Part shown: positions 54,492-63,976 of the stretch, one piece after another
How positions within the stretch are numbered: position 1 is the first letter of the stretch
Layout of the letters: every line of letters begins with the position of its first letter
From: Gammaproteobacteria bacterium
GTDB taxonomy: Bacteria > Pseudomonadota > Gammaproteobacteria > Arenicellales > JAJDZL01
Direction of reading: 5' to 3'
Assembly: GCA_022823625.1 (NCBI GenBank)
Contig: JAJEHQ010000015.1
Coordinates: forward strand, 62,001-126,000
Length of the DNA stretch: 64,000 nt
Position numbers and translations under genes: made by a program
Notes under the pieces: model-generated
What the model saw: the letters and a program-made list of their open reading frames with translations, nothing else
Told to the model about the DNA's origin: nothing
Database searches by the model: none

Positions 54492-55736
54492 ATGATTGAG
54501 CGACAGCTCAAAGAAAGGATTTTGGAAGCACTAAATACGTTTCCAGTTATCTTCATTAACGGTCCAAGACAGGCGGGTAAAACCACACTTGTCCAACATC
54601 TGGCAAAAACTGAATGTCCTGCGGACTACGTTAGCTTCGATGATTTCAACTTTTTTCACGCCGCGGAAACAAATCCTCAAAGTTTCTTGCGAGCATTCAA
54701 GGGTCGATTGATTATTGATGAAGTCCAGTTAGTACCGAGTGTTTTTCGTGTGATAAAGATGCTCGTAGATGAAACTCGACAAATGGATCATGTCAATGCT
54801 AATGGTCGATATCTTCTAACCGGCTCAGCAAATGTCATGACTTTTCCTGAACTCTCAGATGCACTAGTCGGTCGCATGTGCACCTTTCCGCTATTCCCGC
54901 TGTCTGCACTCGAAATTTCCAAAGGTCGAGGTGAGTTTTTGGAACGGCTATTCAATAACGAGTTTCAATTTGGAACAAGAAAACAAGACATTGGGATAAC
55001 CGAAATGATTCGACAAGCAACATTTCCTGAAATTACCAATTTGGATGATGACAGTCGAAAGGAGTGGTTTAGTGCATTCTCAACCGCCATACTACAACGC
55101 GAAGTCAAGCAAGTTGCAGCAATATCCAAAGCCAGAGTTCTTCCAAATCTACTCAGCGTATTGGCATCGCGTGCCGGGGGGTTGATCAATGAAGCAGATA
55201 TCGCGAGAACAATCAAGGAAAATTCAGTTACTACAAAAAGTTATCGCATTCTCCTGCAGATGATTTTTCTCACATTTGATATCCAGCCATGGATTCGAAA
55301 CATCGACAAACGTTTGGTCAAATCGCCCAAGGGTTATATTTTGGACACATCGTTATTGTGCTACATTCGACAGATTGACCTGTCTTACGCTGAAAAATTC
55401 CATCCAGATTTATTTGGGTACCTGTTTGAAAATTTTGTCGCATCTGAACTTCTCAAACAAGCCACGATATCAAAACTGAGAGCGCAACTCTACCACTTCC
55501 GAACTAGTGACAACAAAGAGGTTGACTTCGTGCTGGAAACACCTGACGGTAAACTAGTTGGTGTCGAAACCAAAAGCCGAGATTCAGTAACAGCAGCTGA
55601 TTTCAAAGGACTTAAAGTTCTTCAACACCAAGTAAAAAATGACTTCATCTGTGGCATCGTGCTCTACTGTGGACAACACGTGATTCCATTTGGGGACAGG
55701 CTTTGGGCAATTCCCGTTTCCGAAATGTGGGCATGA
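54492..55736 (+). CDS. AAA+ ATPase with C-terminal DUF4143, copy 4
   Basis: 414 residues. Walker A GPRQAGKTT (24-32), Walker B LIIDEVQ (D76, E77), sensor LLTGSAN. DUF4143 carries E343, D345, E359, K361 (KEVDFV and GVETKS). It is most like copy 1 in its N-terminal motifs but differs through the middle. Start ATG 54492 without a clear ribosome-binding site. It converges with the aminotransferase at 55809. The upstream region has the 15-bp inverted repeat. Confidence 0.9.
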   Translation: MIERQLKERILEALNTFPVIFINGPRQAGKTTLVQHLAKTECPADYVSFDDFNFFHAAETNPQSFLRAFKGRLIIDEVQLVPSVFRVIKMLVDETRQMDHVNANGRYLLTGSANVMTFPELSDALVGRMCTFPLFPLSALEISKGRGEFLERLFNNEFQFGTRKQDIGITEMIRQATFPEITNLDDDSRKEWFSAFSTAILQREVKQVAAISKARVLPNLLSVLASRAGGLINEADIARTIKENSVTTKSYRILLQMIFLTFDIQPWIRNIDKRLVKSPKGYILDTSLLCYIRQIDLSYAEKFHPDLFGYLFENFVASELLKQATISKLRAQLYHFRTSDNKEVDFVLETPDGKLVGVETKSRDSVTAADFKGLKVLQHQVKNDFICGIVLYCGQHVIPFGDRLWAIPVSEMWA

Positions 55737-55808
55737 CTCTGGACTTTATTTCAAACTGAAACACACTCTCACTTTGAAACTCAACACAACTGATCGGATA
55801 CTTCAGAT

Positions 55809-57125
55809 TCAATTCAGCTGTTCTAATACTCTTTCAGTAATTTCCAGCGTTTCGTCAATATCAGCCTGTGTGTGCGCGAAAGAAATGCTGCCCTGCTTCG
55901 TCGTGACCGGAAAGTGAAAGACACCCTTCTCGATTAACGCCTTTCGATATCGTACGTCTCGTTCAGCATCGTTGTGTCGAGCAATATCCGACCAACAGAT
56001 TGGTTCGTGGTCCATGAAGTAAACAACGAATGCCGAACCGACGCGCACAATTGTGGTCGGATAGTCCTGTTTTGCAAACAGAGCCCGAAGCCCGGATTCC
56101 ATTTGCTCGCCTAAACGTTCCAGGTGAGTATAGATTTCCTCGCCACGTTCTTTGAGTTTACGTACGGTAGCAGTAGCGGCCGCCACAACGAACGGATGTG
56201 CGTTGTAGGTACCAGCAATCAAAACTCGTCTGGCGGTATCCGGATGGCAGCAATACGCCATGTATTTAGCCTTTCCACCTACGACACCTAACGGATAGCC
56301 ATTTGCGGCAGCCTTACCGAAAACACTGAGATCTGGAGCTATTTGACAGATCGATTGATAACCACCCAAAGCATGTCGAAAGCCTGTTTTCACTTCGTCA
56401 AACACAAGTATAGTGCCGTGTTCGGTGCAAAGCTGTCTTAAGAATTCCAAGTAACCCGGCTGTGGTTTTACGATTCCGATATTCTGCAGAACGGGCTCAA
56501 CGATGACAGCTGCAATTTGTCCGGTTTCCACCAATGACTGCATTGCTTCACGGTCGTTGAACTCGACGGCATGAGCCCCTTGCGGTGTTGATGCATGCAT
56601 TCCAGCGGAAATTGGTCTTAAGGAGTGCTCTTCACCGCCGCGATGGCTGTTAAAAGTCGAGGCCGGGTCCATTAAATTGAATGCCACGGAGTCCATCCAA
56701 CCGTTGTAGCCACCTTGAATGAATACAACATCGTTGCGGCCCGTGGCTGCTCGGGCCAGTCGAATCGAGAATGCAACGGCTTCGGTACCGCTGTTGGTTA
56801 ACTGCACCTGCTCAAGATAGGGTACCGATTCGACCAGTAGATCGGCAATTTCGTGCTCCCACGGGGTGGTCCCAGCGCCCATTAACGATTCACTACGGCG
56901 AATTGATGCAATAACAGCTTCATCGACGTCTTTATCTCCATGCCCTAACAGGTACGGTGCAAATGCTGCGTGATAATCGATATAGCGTTTACCGGTTTCA
57001 TCCCACATATAGGCTCCCGATGCGCGCACGAATACGCGCATCGGGTCTATCAGACGATTAAGCGACATGACGCCGCCGGCAATGGATCCGGTTTCTACGG
57101 AACGACTGTGCGCCGGACTATTCAT
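55809..57125 (-). CDS. Class III aminotransferase, glutamate-1-semialdehyde aminomutase-like (2)
   Basis: 438 residues; HAAFAPYLLGHGD, NSGTEAVAFSIRLARAAT, GGYNGWMD, VFDEVKTGFRHALGG and the PLP lysine in FGKAAANGYP. Last gene of the operon DMFase-like - permease - permease - ATPase - binding protein - aminotransferase, 53 bp after the binding protein. It probably removes an amino group from the product of the transported compound. About as diverged from the gene at 42594 as from other family members. Confidence 0.85.
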   Translation of the reverse strand: MNSPAHSRSVETGSIAGGVMSLNRLIDPMRVFVRASGAYMWDETGKRYIDYHAAFAPYLLGHGDKDVDEAVIASIRRSESLMGAGTTPWEHEIADLLVESVPYLEQVQLTNSGTEAVAFSIRLARAATGRNDVVFIQGGYNGWMDSVAFNLMDPASTFNSHRGGEEHSLRPISAGMHASTPQGAHAVEFNDREAMQSLVETGQIAAVIVEPVLQNIGIVKPQPGYLEFLRQLCTEHGTILVFDEVKTGFRHALGGYQSICQIAPDLSVFGKAAANGYPLGVVGGKAKYMAYCCHPDTARRVLIAGTYNAHPFVVAAATATVRKLKERGEEIYTHLERLGEQMESGLRALFAKQDYPTTIVRVGSAFVVYFMDHEPICWSDIARHNDAERDVRYRKALIEKGVFHFPVTTKQGSISFAHTQADIDETLEITERVLEQLN

Positions 57126-57178
57126 GTCAAGGCTGCCGTAGTTATCGTTGATCTGAATTTAAGTTCAATATTCAAAGA

Positions 57179-57970
57179 TTATTCGGCCGTGACCATCTCG
57201 TACCATTTGTCTTTCAGTCCCTGCTGCTCGATCGTTTCAAGCCAGACATTGATGAAATTTACAAAGTGATACTGCCCTGGTAGCACCGCGTATGCATAGC
57301 CCTGGGGATTAAGTGGCGCATCATCAACAATTCGCAGATTCATACCTGGATTCTGTTTGATGAAGTTTCTAAGCGAAGAACTGTCAGTCAACACAGCATC
57401 GGCTCTTTTGCTGGCCACCTCAAGAAAGTAAGTGGACAGTTTGTCACTGACGAGTGGCTTGACCTCTGCCATCTTGAAAAATCGCATGGCGAAAGCTTCA
57501 TCTGCTGTACCTGATCCAACGGCAATGATCATGCCTTCCTTATCAAGGTCTTTGTGAGACTGTGCGTCAGAGTCCATGTGGACTGCTGTGCCTTGAGTTT
57601 CGTATCCAGAGGGGTTCGAAAACAGCACGCGCATGGCACGTTCTGCGGTTCGGAACATTGGAGACATCACGATGTCGCACTTGCCTGTTTCCAGACTCGG
57701 AATCAGTGTGCCCCACTGGGAGTCGACCGGTACATATTCGACGCCCATAATGCCAGCAAGATGCCTTGCTGCTTCAATATCAGTGCCAACCCACTCACCG
57801 GTTTTTGGGTCTTTGGCACCCCAGGGCAGTGCTTCTGCATGGCAAACCAGAAGTTCGCCGCGGTCCTTGATGACCGAAATCTGATCATCTGCACTGAACG
57901 CTGAACCGATACCCAGACTGAATAAACTAAGAATGACACCAAGTTTGATGGCGATTTTTTTCATACTCAT
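57179..57970 (-). CDS. Polar amino-acid ABC transporter substrate-binding protein
   Basis: 263 residues, signal peptide about 1-25 (SAFS before ADD). Family 3 binding domain: GELLVCHAEALPWGA, DIEAARHLAGIMGVEY, CDIVMSPMF. Start ATG 57970 with GGAG upstream; a second ATG is two codons on. Belongs to the transporter encoded upstream (58136-60310). Paralog of 52218-53012. Confidence 0.92.
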   Translation of the reverse strand: MSMKKIAIKLGVILSLFSLGIGSAFSADDQISVIKDRGELLVCHAEALPWGAKDPKTGEWVGTDIEAARHLAGIMGVEYVPVDSQWGTLIPSLETGKCDIVMSPMFRTAERAMRVLFSNPSGYETQGTAVHMDSDAQSHKDLDKEGMIIAVGSGTADEAFAMRFFKMAEVKPLVSDKLSTYFLEVASKRADAVLTDSSSLRNFIKQNPGMNLRIVDDAPLNPQGYAYAVLPGQYHFVNFINVWLETIEQQGLKDKWYEMVTAE

Positions 57971-58135
57971 ATTTACTTACTCCATTTAATATGATTAAAC
58001 TGTTTTTTGCTCCATGTGCATTAAACTGCAAGTTGAATTGTAATCTGTTCGCTGTTTATTGCAACAGAGTAAACAAATAAAGCGACAGGTGAAACTATCG
58101 TTACCGATCGCAAGTGAATTGAAATCCTGCGAAAC

Positions 58136-58888
58136 CTACAAAATATTAGACAAAAATTTCGCCAATTCAGGGTTTGCGCTGCTGTCAAAAAAACCGTCTG
58201 TCGTTTCATCTACCAGAAATTTACCGCCGGCCATAAAGAGCATCCGACTCGCGGCTTCTCTGGCAAAGCCCATCTCATGTGTAACAATAAGCATTGTCAT
58301 ACCGGAGAAGGCCAACTCCTTCATGACATCCAATACCTCTACTACCATCTCGGGGTCGAGAGAAGAAGTTGGTTCATCAAACAGCATCGCCTGGGGTTTC
58401 ATGGCCAGTGCTCTGGCAATCGCGACTCTTTGCTTTTGCCCACCGGACAAGTGATTCGGAAATTTTTCGATCTGCTCAACGATACCAACGCGCTGCAGTA
58501 GATTTTCAGCTAGTTCATTTGCTTCATGCTGGTCCATGCCACGTGAAACCCTAGGGGCGAATGTAACGTTTTCGCGTATCGACATATGTTCAAACAGGTT
58601 GAACTGCTGAAAAACCATACCGACTTCCCGCCGAACACTTTCAGTTTCCTGCCGGCTTCCAGGTAAACGAATGTCATTCACAACAATTTCCCCGGCTTCG
58701 ATTGATTCCAGAGCATTTAACACCCGCAGAAAGGTAGATTTACCGCCGCCGGATGGACCAACAATGCACACAATCTCTCCCTTGCTAATTTCGATGGAGA
58801 CGTCATCCAGCGCTTTGAATGTACCAAAATATTTTGAGACGTTGCGGCAGGAGAAAAACGATTTGGCTTTGTGTCCTATAGCTTGCAT
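58136..58888 (-). CDS. Polar amino-acid ABC transporter ATP-binding protein
   Basis: 250 residues; Walker A GPSGGGKST, signature LSGGQKQRVAIARA, Walker B MLFDEPTSSLDPE, switch His in IVTHEMGFAREA. Typical GlnQ/ArtP-type PAAT ATPase. 13 bp after the permease gene at 58902, and 165 bp before the binding protein gene, which may have its own promoter or a processing site. Confidence 0.95.
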   Translation of the reverse strand: MQAIGHKAKSFFSCRNVSKYFGTFKALDDVSIEISKGEIVCIVGPSGGGKSTFLRVLNALESIEAGEIVVNDIRLPGSRQETESVRREVGMVFQQFNLFEHMSIRENVTFAPRVSRGMDQHEANELAENLLQRVGIVEQIEKFPNHLSGGQKQRVAIARALAMKPQAMLFDEPTSSLDPEMVVEVLDVMKELAFSGMTMLIVTHEMGFAREAASRMLFMAGGKFLVDETTDGFFDSSANPELAKFLSNIL

Positions 58889-58901
58889 GAAACGGGCCCG
58901 A

Positions 58902-59567
58902 TTAGTGTCCGGTTTTCTCCAGAAGTTTTTTCTCAGAGCGTCGAGCCAACAGACTGAACGGAAAGATCAGCACAAAGTAAAGAACAGCAATGGCGGTTAA
59001 AAACTCAAAGTAGCTCAATGTCTGAGCACCCAGAATGCTCGCCGTGTATGCCATCTCTCCCACAGCGATGGCCGACAGCAGGCTGGTGGCTTTAAGCAAC
59101 TCAGTCAGAAAGTTGACGAAAGCCGGCATCATTCGACGAATTGCCGGAGGAATGATGATCTTTCTCCAAATGTGAAATCTTGGAATTGCCAGTGCATATG
59201 CGGCATCAACCTGTCCCTTGGGCACCGCCAGAACACCTGCGCGAAAAATCTCTGCAAGGTAGGCTGCACTGAAGAGTGACAGTGCAATAATGCCACAGGC
59301 TTCACTTGAAATCCGGATGGATAGCAGCAGTGGAAGACAGGAATAGACCCAAAAAATCAGCACTACTTCGGGAATAGTTCTGAAGAAGTCAATAAATCCG
59401 TTTGACAGTCTGAACGCCAGTCCGCGCTGCTGAAGCTTTCCCAAACAGGCAAACATACCAATAACAATTCCGATGACGAGCGAAACTGCTGAAATCCAGA
59501 TGGTAACTCCAAAAGCCTGCAGCAAATCTGGGCCGTAGCGGATTAACTGGTCCCACTCAAATCTCAT
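58902..59567 (-). CDS. Polar amino-acid ABC transporter permease (2)
   Basis: 221 residues with five hydrophobic segments and the EAA-type coupling motif FRAGVLAVPKGQVDAAYALA typical of HisMQ-family permeases. Overlaps the preceding permease gene by one base. Partners the permease at 59567-60310. Confidence 0.93.
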   Translation of the reverse strand: MRFEWDQLIRYGPDLLQAFGVTIWISAVSLVIGIVIGMFACLGKLQQRGLAFRLSNGFIDFFRTIPEVVLIFWVYSCLPLLLSIRISSEACGIIALSLFSAAYLAEIFRAGVLAVPKGQVDAAYALAIPRFHIWRKIIIPPAIRRMMPAFVNFLTELLKATSLLSAIAVGEMAYTASILGAQTLSYFEFLTAIAVLYFVLIFPFSLLARRSEKKLLEKTGH

Positions 59568-60310
59568 TAGCGTTCCCTTTTCTGCAGAAAATATTCAATT
59601 CGCAAAGTGCCTTTGCTCATTAGAATACCGACGACAAAATAAAGCACGGCAATGAAACTGAACAGCTCTACTGGCTTGAACGTCACATTACTGATTCTGT
59701 TTGTTACGGTCATCAACTCGCTCACGTGCAAAGTTGAAAGAATTGCGGTTCCCTTGAAGAAACTGATTGTGAGATTGACCAATGGCGGAATCATCGTGCG
59801 GATGGCTGGTGGCAGAATGATTCGGGTCCAACGTATCCAGGAAGGCAGTGCGAGCGAGTAAGCAGCCTCCCACTGTCCTTTGGGGACCGAGTCAATGCCT
59901 GCGCGGACGATTTCCGTAAAGTACGCAGCGGCTTGCAGCGTAATGCCAATCACACCGCTTTCCAAGGCAGTGGTGTTGATTCCGGTGACCAGTGGCAATG
60001 CGAAGTGTATCCAGATCAACTGGACCAGAAGCGGAGTATTCCGCCAGATTTCGACAAATGCGATGACAATCCAGCGAAGTGGTGCGATGTTGGATTGACA
60101 GGCAATAGCGAGTACGGTTCCGCTCAAAAGCCCGGCGACCGCTGCGCAAGCTGTCAGGGCCAGAGTAACCAACATCCCCTTCAGCAGAACCTGGCGATAT
60201 TCCCAGACCACGGAAAAGTCAAGGGAGAGCAGTAAATTCCAATTCAGAAAGTAGGCAAGAGTACCTAATGCGAGCAGGAGAACGACTGGAAACGAATACT
60301 TAGCGATCAT
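59567..60310 (-). CDS. Polar amino-acid ABC transporter permease (1)
   Basis: 247 residues, five to six hydrophobic segments, coupling motif VRAGIDSVPKGQWEAAYSLA. It follows the DMFase-like gene by 32 bp, so hydrolase and transporter are probably co-transcribed. Start ATG 60310. Confidence 0.93.
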   Translation of the reverse strand: MIAKYSFPVVLLLALGTLAYFLNWNLLLSLDFSVVWEYRQVLLKGMLVTLALTACAAVAGLLSGTVLAIACQSNIAPLRWIVIAFVEIWRNTPLLVQLIWIHFALPLVTGINTTALESGVIGITLQAAAYFTEIVRAGIDSVPKGQWEAAYSLALPSWIRWTRIILPPAIRTMIPPLVNLTISFFKGTAILSTLHVSELMTVTNRISNVTFKPVELFSFIAVLYFVVGILMSKGTLRIEYFLQKRER

Positions 60311-60342
60311 TGTGCTCTGTGGCGTGCCTGTTGTCAGTCAGC

Positions 60343-62541
60343 CTACTCGACCAAGAATCGTTCAAGAACGTTTTGTGTCAGTTTCGATATGTTGTTGTTG
60401 AATCCGTTCCAAGGCAGGCTACCGCAGTAAGTGATGGAGCCTACCGAAAACACATACCCGTTTTGAGGGGTTTGAAAAATAGTCATATCAGCCCGAATCA
60501 GTTTTTCTTCCGGGTCCCCCGTACGGGTTGCCAGGTGCGAAAGAATTTCTTCTGGCACCAAGATAAAGTGATCTGGGTAAGTCTCTGAACTTGCGAGGAC
60601 AACCGCATTGAGTGGGGTTCCAAGACCAAAGTCGACACGATCGAGTTCAAATCCAGCTGCACCGCCTCCGCTCAGTCCAAAATCTCCCAGAATATCATCG
60701 TCGATGCCTTCAAAGACCCATTCATATTCTGCAGGCACGTTGGGATTTTTCCGATAGTACATACCTTCAAAATCACCCTGAGCGCTAAATCCAACACCAG
60801 CCAGCTGTTGAGGTGGGCGACCGTTTCTGAGCCACATACCCCCATATTCTCCATCCAATGCGTTGTAGTATTCACCAGCTTCTGCTGCCCAGGTTCGAAT
60901 TCCACCTTCGGCTCTTCGAATTTCAATAATCCCGGGTAGGTCTTCACGGATCCCGATTTTCCAGTAGAATCCGTTTCCACCCATGTACATCAACCTTCCA
61001 CCTGTTCTGCTGTATTCATAAATTGCATCCAGGGTGTTGCCGGTGTGATACTCTGGATGGCTCATGGTCATTACAACACGATACGGACTTAGAATTTCAA
61101 TACCCTCCTCGTGAATGTCCTCATCGGAAATCACATCGTAGTCGTGCCCCAAGTGTTCAAGCCAGGCAAGCAAATGGGTATCTGCGGGTAAATGTCGCAT
61201 GCCCGATACGGCGTAGGGTCGAAAGATTGTCATATACCGTGGCCGCATGGTTAACGATGGTCTCAACCTGGAAGACAGGCAGATTCCACTGCCATCAGTG
61301 TGCGAGTTGTATGTGGAAAGTCCAAACTCGCGTACGATGTCTGGTGTCCAACGTCGGTTGCCCATTTTTTTGACCAGAGCATCGTAATCAGGCCCGGCCG
61401 TTCCACGTGCCTGATTGTTGTAGACGGTATAAGTAAAGGTCGGAATAATGACACAGATCTTGGATTGTGGTTTGCCAGTCTTGGGTCGCACATAAAAAGG
61501 AATGTCTTCAAATTCACCCTGGCACTCGATTCTCATTGAATACATAGCACTTCTGAAGTCATTAGGAACCTGGAATTCAAAGTCGGTTTCCCACTCGCAG
61601 TCGTAAATGTCATCTTCGTGGAAGTGGATGGCACCGTAATCCTCTGGTGCATGCTTCCAGGCCATCTCCTTTCCACTCCAGGTTGAGCCTCGCATCGCGC
61701 GGGTTGGAACATTGACCAATTCCCCATGCATGCGGAGCGGGCCAATGTCCTTGATGGACTGAGTACTGATGCCGAGTGAAAAGTCCCATTGCGCAATCGT
61801 ATTTTCAGCGTCAGTCCTAGAGGTGACCGAAGTGTCTCTTCTATATAGGGAATCGTGGGAATACACACAATTCATGATGCCCGGCAGTTCGATCTTTCCG
61901 TTGTAGTGGTTCGCTTTGACTTCGCTGCCTGATGATGCAATATAAATTTCCTGCACTTCAGCCAGTGAAGGTGACTGGTCAAATTGAGAGTCCTTGAAAG
62001 CGGGGGACAGATCATCGTTTCGCGGTCCACATGGAGACTGTCCAATAACAATTTTGTTGGTTTTGTAATTGACTGAGCAGCAGACGGTGTACCAAATTCG
62101 TTCATGCAAAACTTCGCTGAGGCGAAGTTCAGCGCCCGATTTGAGACAGGCTCCCAGATGACCTGAATCAAGGAATAGTTCAAGCAATTTTTCACCGGAA
62201 CTATCATTCAGACAAATGATTGACTGTCTGCCTGCATTAGGTAGTGTTGGCCAGATATTAGCTACAACCGAGAAATGGTCCTGGTGTGTTAATTTGCCTT
62301 CCACCTCTACCCGAGCATAGGACCCGAGTTTGATGGGCTGCTTCCGCGACGGAAATTGACCGGAATAGATTGAGCTTAAATCCTCTTCAATAATGCCGGG
62401 TCCAATCGGATTGGGGTCTGCGCAAGTGATTCGAACAAGTCTGACGGAATAGGGTTCGTCGAGTTCGCTGCTGACTTTGAATTGAATGGTCTGATTGTGA
62501 CCGAGACACCATCGGTCCGCATAACCTGATATTGGAATCAA
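60343..62541 (-). CDS. N,N-dimethylformamidase large-subunit-like amidohydrolase
   Basis: 732 residues from TTG 62541, preceded by GGAG; the first line (IPISGYADRW) matches the family opening. It has a lectin-like middle region (laminin-G-type beta fold, about 90-230) and the C-terminal catalytic domain (about 360-730) with RLRPSLTMRPRYM, MSHPEYHTG and GGRLMYMGGNGFYW. Characterised DMFase has a mononuclear iron site with two Tyr and one Glu and needs a small subunit; no candidate small-subunit gene is seen here. First gene of a six-gene operon with a transporter, so the likely substrate is imported. Actual substrate unknown. Confidence 0.8.
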   Translation of the reverse strand: MIPISGYADRWCLGHNQTIQFKVSSELDEPYSVRLVRITCADPNPIGPGIIEEDLSSIYSGQFPSRKQPIKLGSYARVEVEGKLTHQDHFSVVANIWPTLPNAGRQSIICLNDSSGEKLLELFLDSGHLGACLKSGAELRLSEVLHERIWYTVCCSVNYKTNKIVIGQSPCGPRNDDLSPAFKDSQFDQSPSLAEVQEIYIASSGSEVKANHYNGKIELPGIMNCVYSHDSLYRRDTSVTSRTDAENTIAQWDFSLGISTQSIKDIGPLRMHGELVNVPTRAMRGSTWSGKEMAWKHAPEDYGAIHFHEDDIYDCEWETDFEFQVPNDFRSAMYSMRIECQGEFEDIPFYVRPKTGKPQSKICVIIPTFTYTVYNNQARGTAGPDYDALVKKMGNRRWTPDIVREFGLSTYNSHTDGSGICLSSRLRPSLTMRPRYMTIFRPYAVSGMRHLPADTHLLAWLEHLGHDYDVISDEDIHEEGIEILSPYRVVMTMSHPEYHTGNTLDAIYEYSRTGGRLMYMGGNGFYWKIGIREDLPGIIEIRRAEGGIRTWAAEAGEYYNALDGEYGGMWLRNGRPPQQLAGVGFSAQGDFEGMYYRKNPNVPAEYEWVFEGIDDDILGDFGLSGGGAAGFELDRVDFGLGTPLNAVVLASSETYPDHFILVPEEILSHLATRTGDPEEKLIRADMTIFQTPQNGYVFSVGSITYCGSLPWNGFNNNISKLTQNVLERFLVE

Positions 62542-62914
62542 TTGTCTCCACCTTTGAACTTATTTATTGTGCTTATTGTAGTCAGAACATTTAAATTAGA
62601 ACTAAAGATACTACTTTGGCCCGATAATTTTTCAGGATGTGCCGAACGATTCGAACTAAGGATTCACAGCCGTGATATGGTCGCATAATGATTACTCTAG
62701 CAATGTGTATTGCAGAAGAGACTGAGGTCGGGAAAGAATATATTAACAACTACTTTCAATGTAGCAATTCAGTCACCGGTTGGCGGTTATAACAAGCAGG
62801 TTATGGACGGAAAAATGGCTCGAAAGGGATGCGCTGTTTCATGTAGACCAAGTCGGTTTGGTTGTCGACAAATCCACACCAAAAAACCAAATGTACTATG
62901 AGGGTGCTAGGTTG
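62542..62914. other. Divergent region between the DMFase-like operon and the Ldh2-like gene
   Basis: 373 bp. The frame of the next gene is open upstream to 62780, but that extension shows no family similarity and is treated as non-coding. It must hold both promoters; none was recognised with confidence. No other structure seen. Confidence 0.4.
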
Positions 62915-63976
62915 ATGAAAAACCCTTCTACCAAGTTTCAATTTGACTGCGATTGGGTTGAAGTTTCTAGTGATGATGTATCTGCCAAACTTTCCGCAAT
63001 ATTTAGACTTCTAGGTTGTGAGGAAGACATTGCGAATTCGGTCTCCAATCATTTAGTTGATTCCAGTCTTAGTGGGGTGGAAAGCCATGGGGTCATGCGA
63101 GCTTTACAGTATGTGAAGCAGTTTCAATCGGGATTTATGAATCCTGACGCGACACCGCAGATAGTCACCTGTGACAATGGTTGGGAAGCTGTCGACGGAG
63201 GTGGAGGTGTCGGAATACCGGCCATGGAGTTAGCCTACGAACGAGGTATGCTGCAGGCCAGAAAAAAAGGTGTATCAGTCGTTGCTGTTCGCAATGTCGG
63301 ACATACCGGACGATTGGGTGCTTATGCAGATTCTGCTGCTGAAAAGGGATTTATGACAATCTGTATTGGTGGTGGTAATCGGAAGATATGGCGACAGGCT
63401 GCACCATATGGTGGTGCCAAGGGCCTATATCCAACCAATCCTTGGGCCATTGGGATGCCGGGTGGAAACGATGATCCGGTGGTGGTTGATTTTGCAACCT
63501 CAAGGATTGCAGGCGGTGGGGTTTATGCTGCGCGTTTGGCTGGAGCGCAACTGCCCGAAGGATACCTTATTGACTGCGACGGGAATCCAACCACGGACCC
63601 AGAGGATTACTTTAATGGTGGTGCTATTCTTCCCGCGGGTGAACACAAAGGTTATGGACTCGGCCTGATTGGTGAGATTGTTGCAGATGCTTTACTGGGA
63701 GAGCCGACAACCGAAGGAAACTGGTTAATCATCACGTTAGATATTGAGGCGATGCAGTCGAGCTCAGCATACTCAAAAGCTGTCGAAGCAATATTGACTG
63801 AAGTTCGTGAATGTCCACCAGCACCAGGATTTGAACGGGTTGAAATTCCAGGCCAACGTTCGCGAAATCACAAAAGACTCTGTAATGGGATAGTTGCCAT
63901 TCCAGAGCATACCTGGCAGAAGATCTGTGAGATTTACACAGAGTTGTCTGAAGAGATTGATCGTTCAGTTGATTAG
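62915..63976 (+). CDS. Ldh2/malate dehydrogenase-like NAD(P)-dependent oxidoreductase
   Basis: About 353 residues from ATG 62915 (GAGGG 62900-62904 upstream). Family signatures: LVDSSLSGVESHGVMR, VRNVGHTGRLGAYAD with the probable catalytic His, TNPWAIGMPG and the C-terminal GEHKGYGLGLIGE. Members oxidise 2-hydroxy acids (malate, lactate, ureidoglycolate, sugar acids). It is divergent from the DMFase-like operon and could oxidise a hydroxy-acid product of that pathway; this is inference. The stop is 24 bp before the window end. Confidence 0.88.
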   Translation: MKNPSTKFQFDCDWVEVSSDDVSAKLSAIFRLLGCEEDIANSVSNHLVDSSLSGVESHGVMRALQYVKQFQSGFMNPDATPQIVTCDNGWEAVDGGGGVGIPAMELAYERGMLQARKKGVSVVAVRNVGHTGRLGAYADSAAEKGFMTICIGGGNRKIWRQAAPYGGAKGLYPTNPWAIGMPGGNDDPVVVDFATSRIAGGGVYAARLAGAQLPEGYLIDCDGNPTTDPEDYFNGGAILPAGEHKGYGLGLIGEIVADALLGEPTTEGNWLIITLDIEAMQSSSAYSKAVEAILTEVRECPPAPGFERVEIPGQRSRNHKRLCNGIVAIPEHTWQKICEIYTELSEEIDRSVD

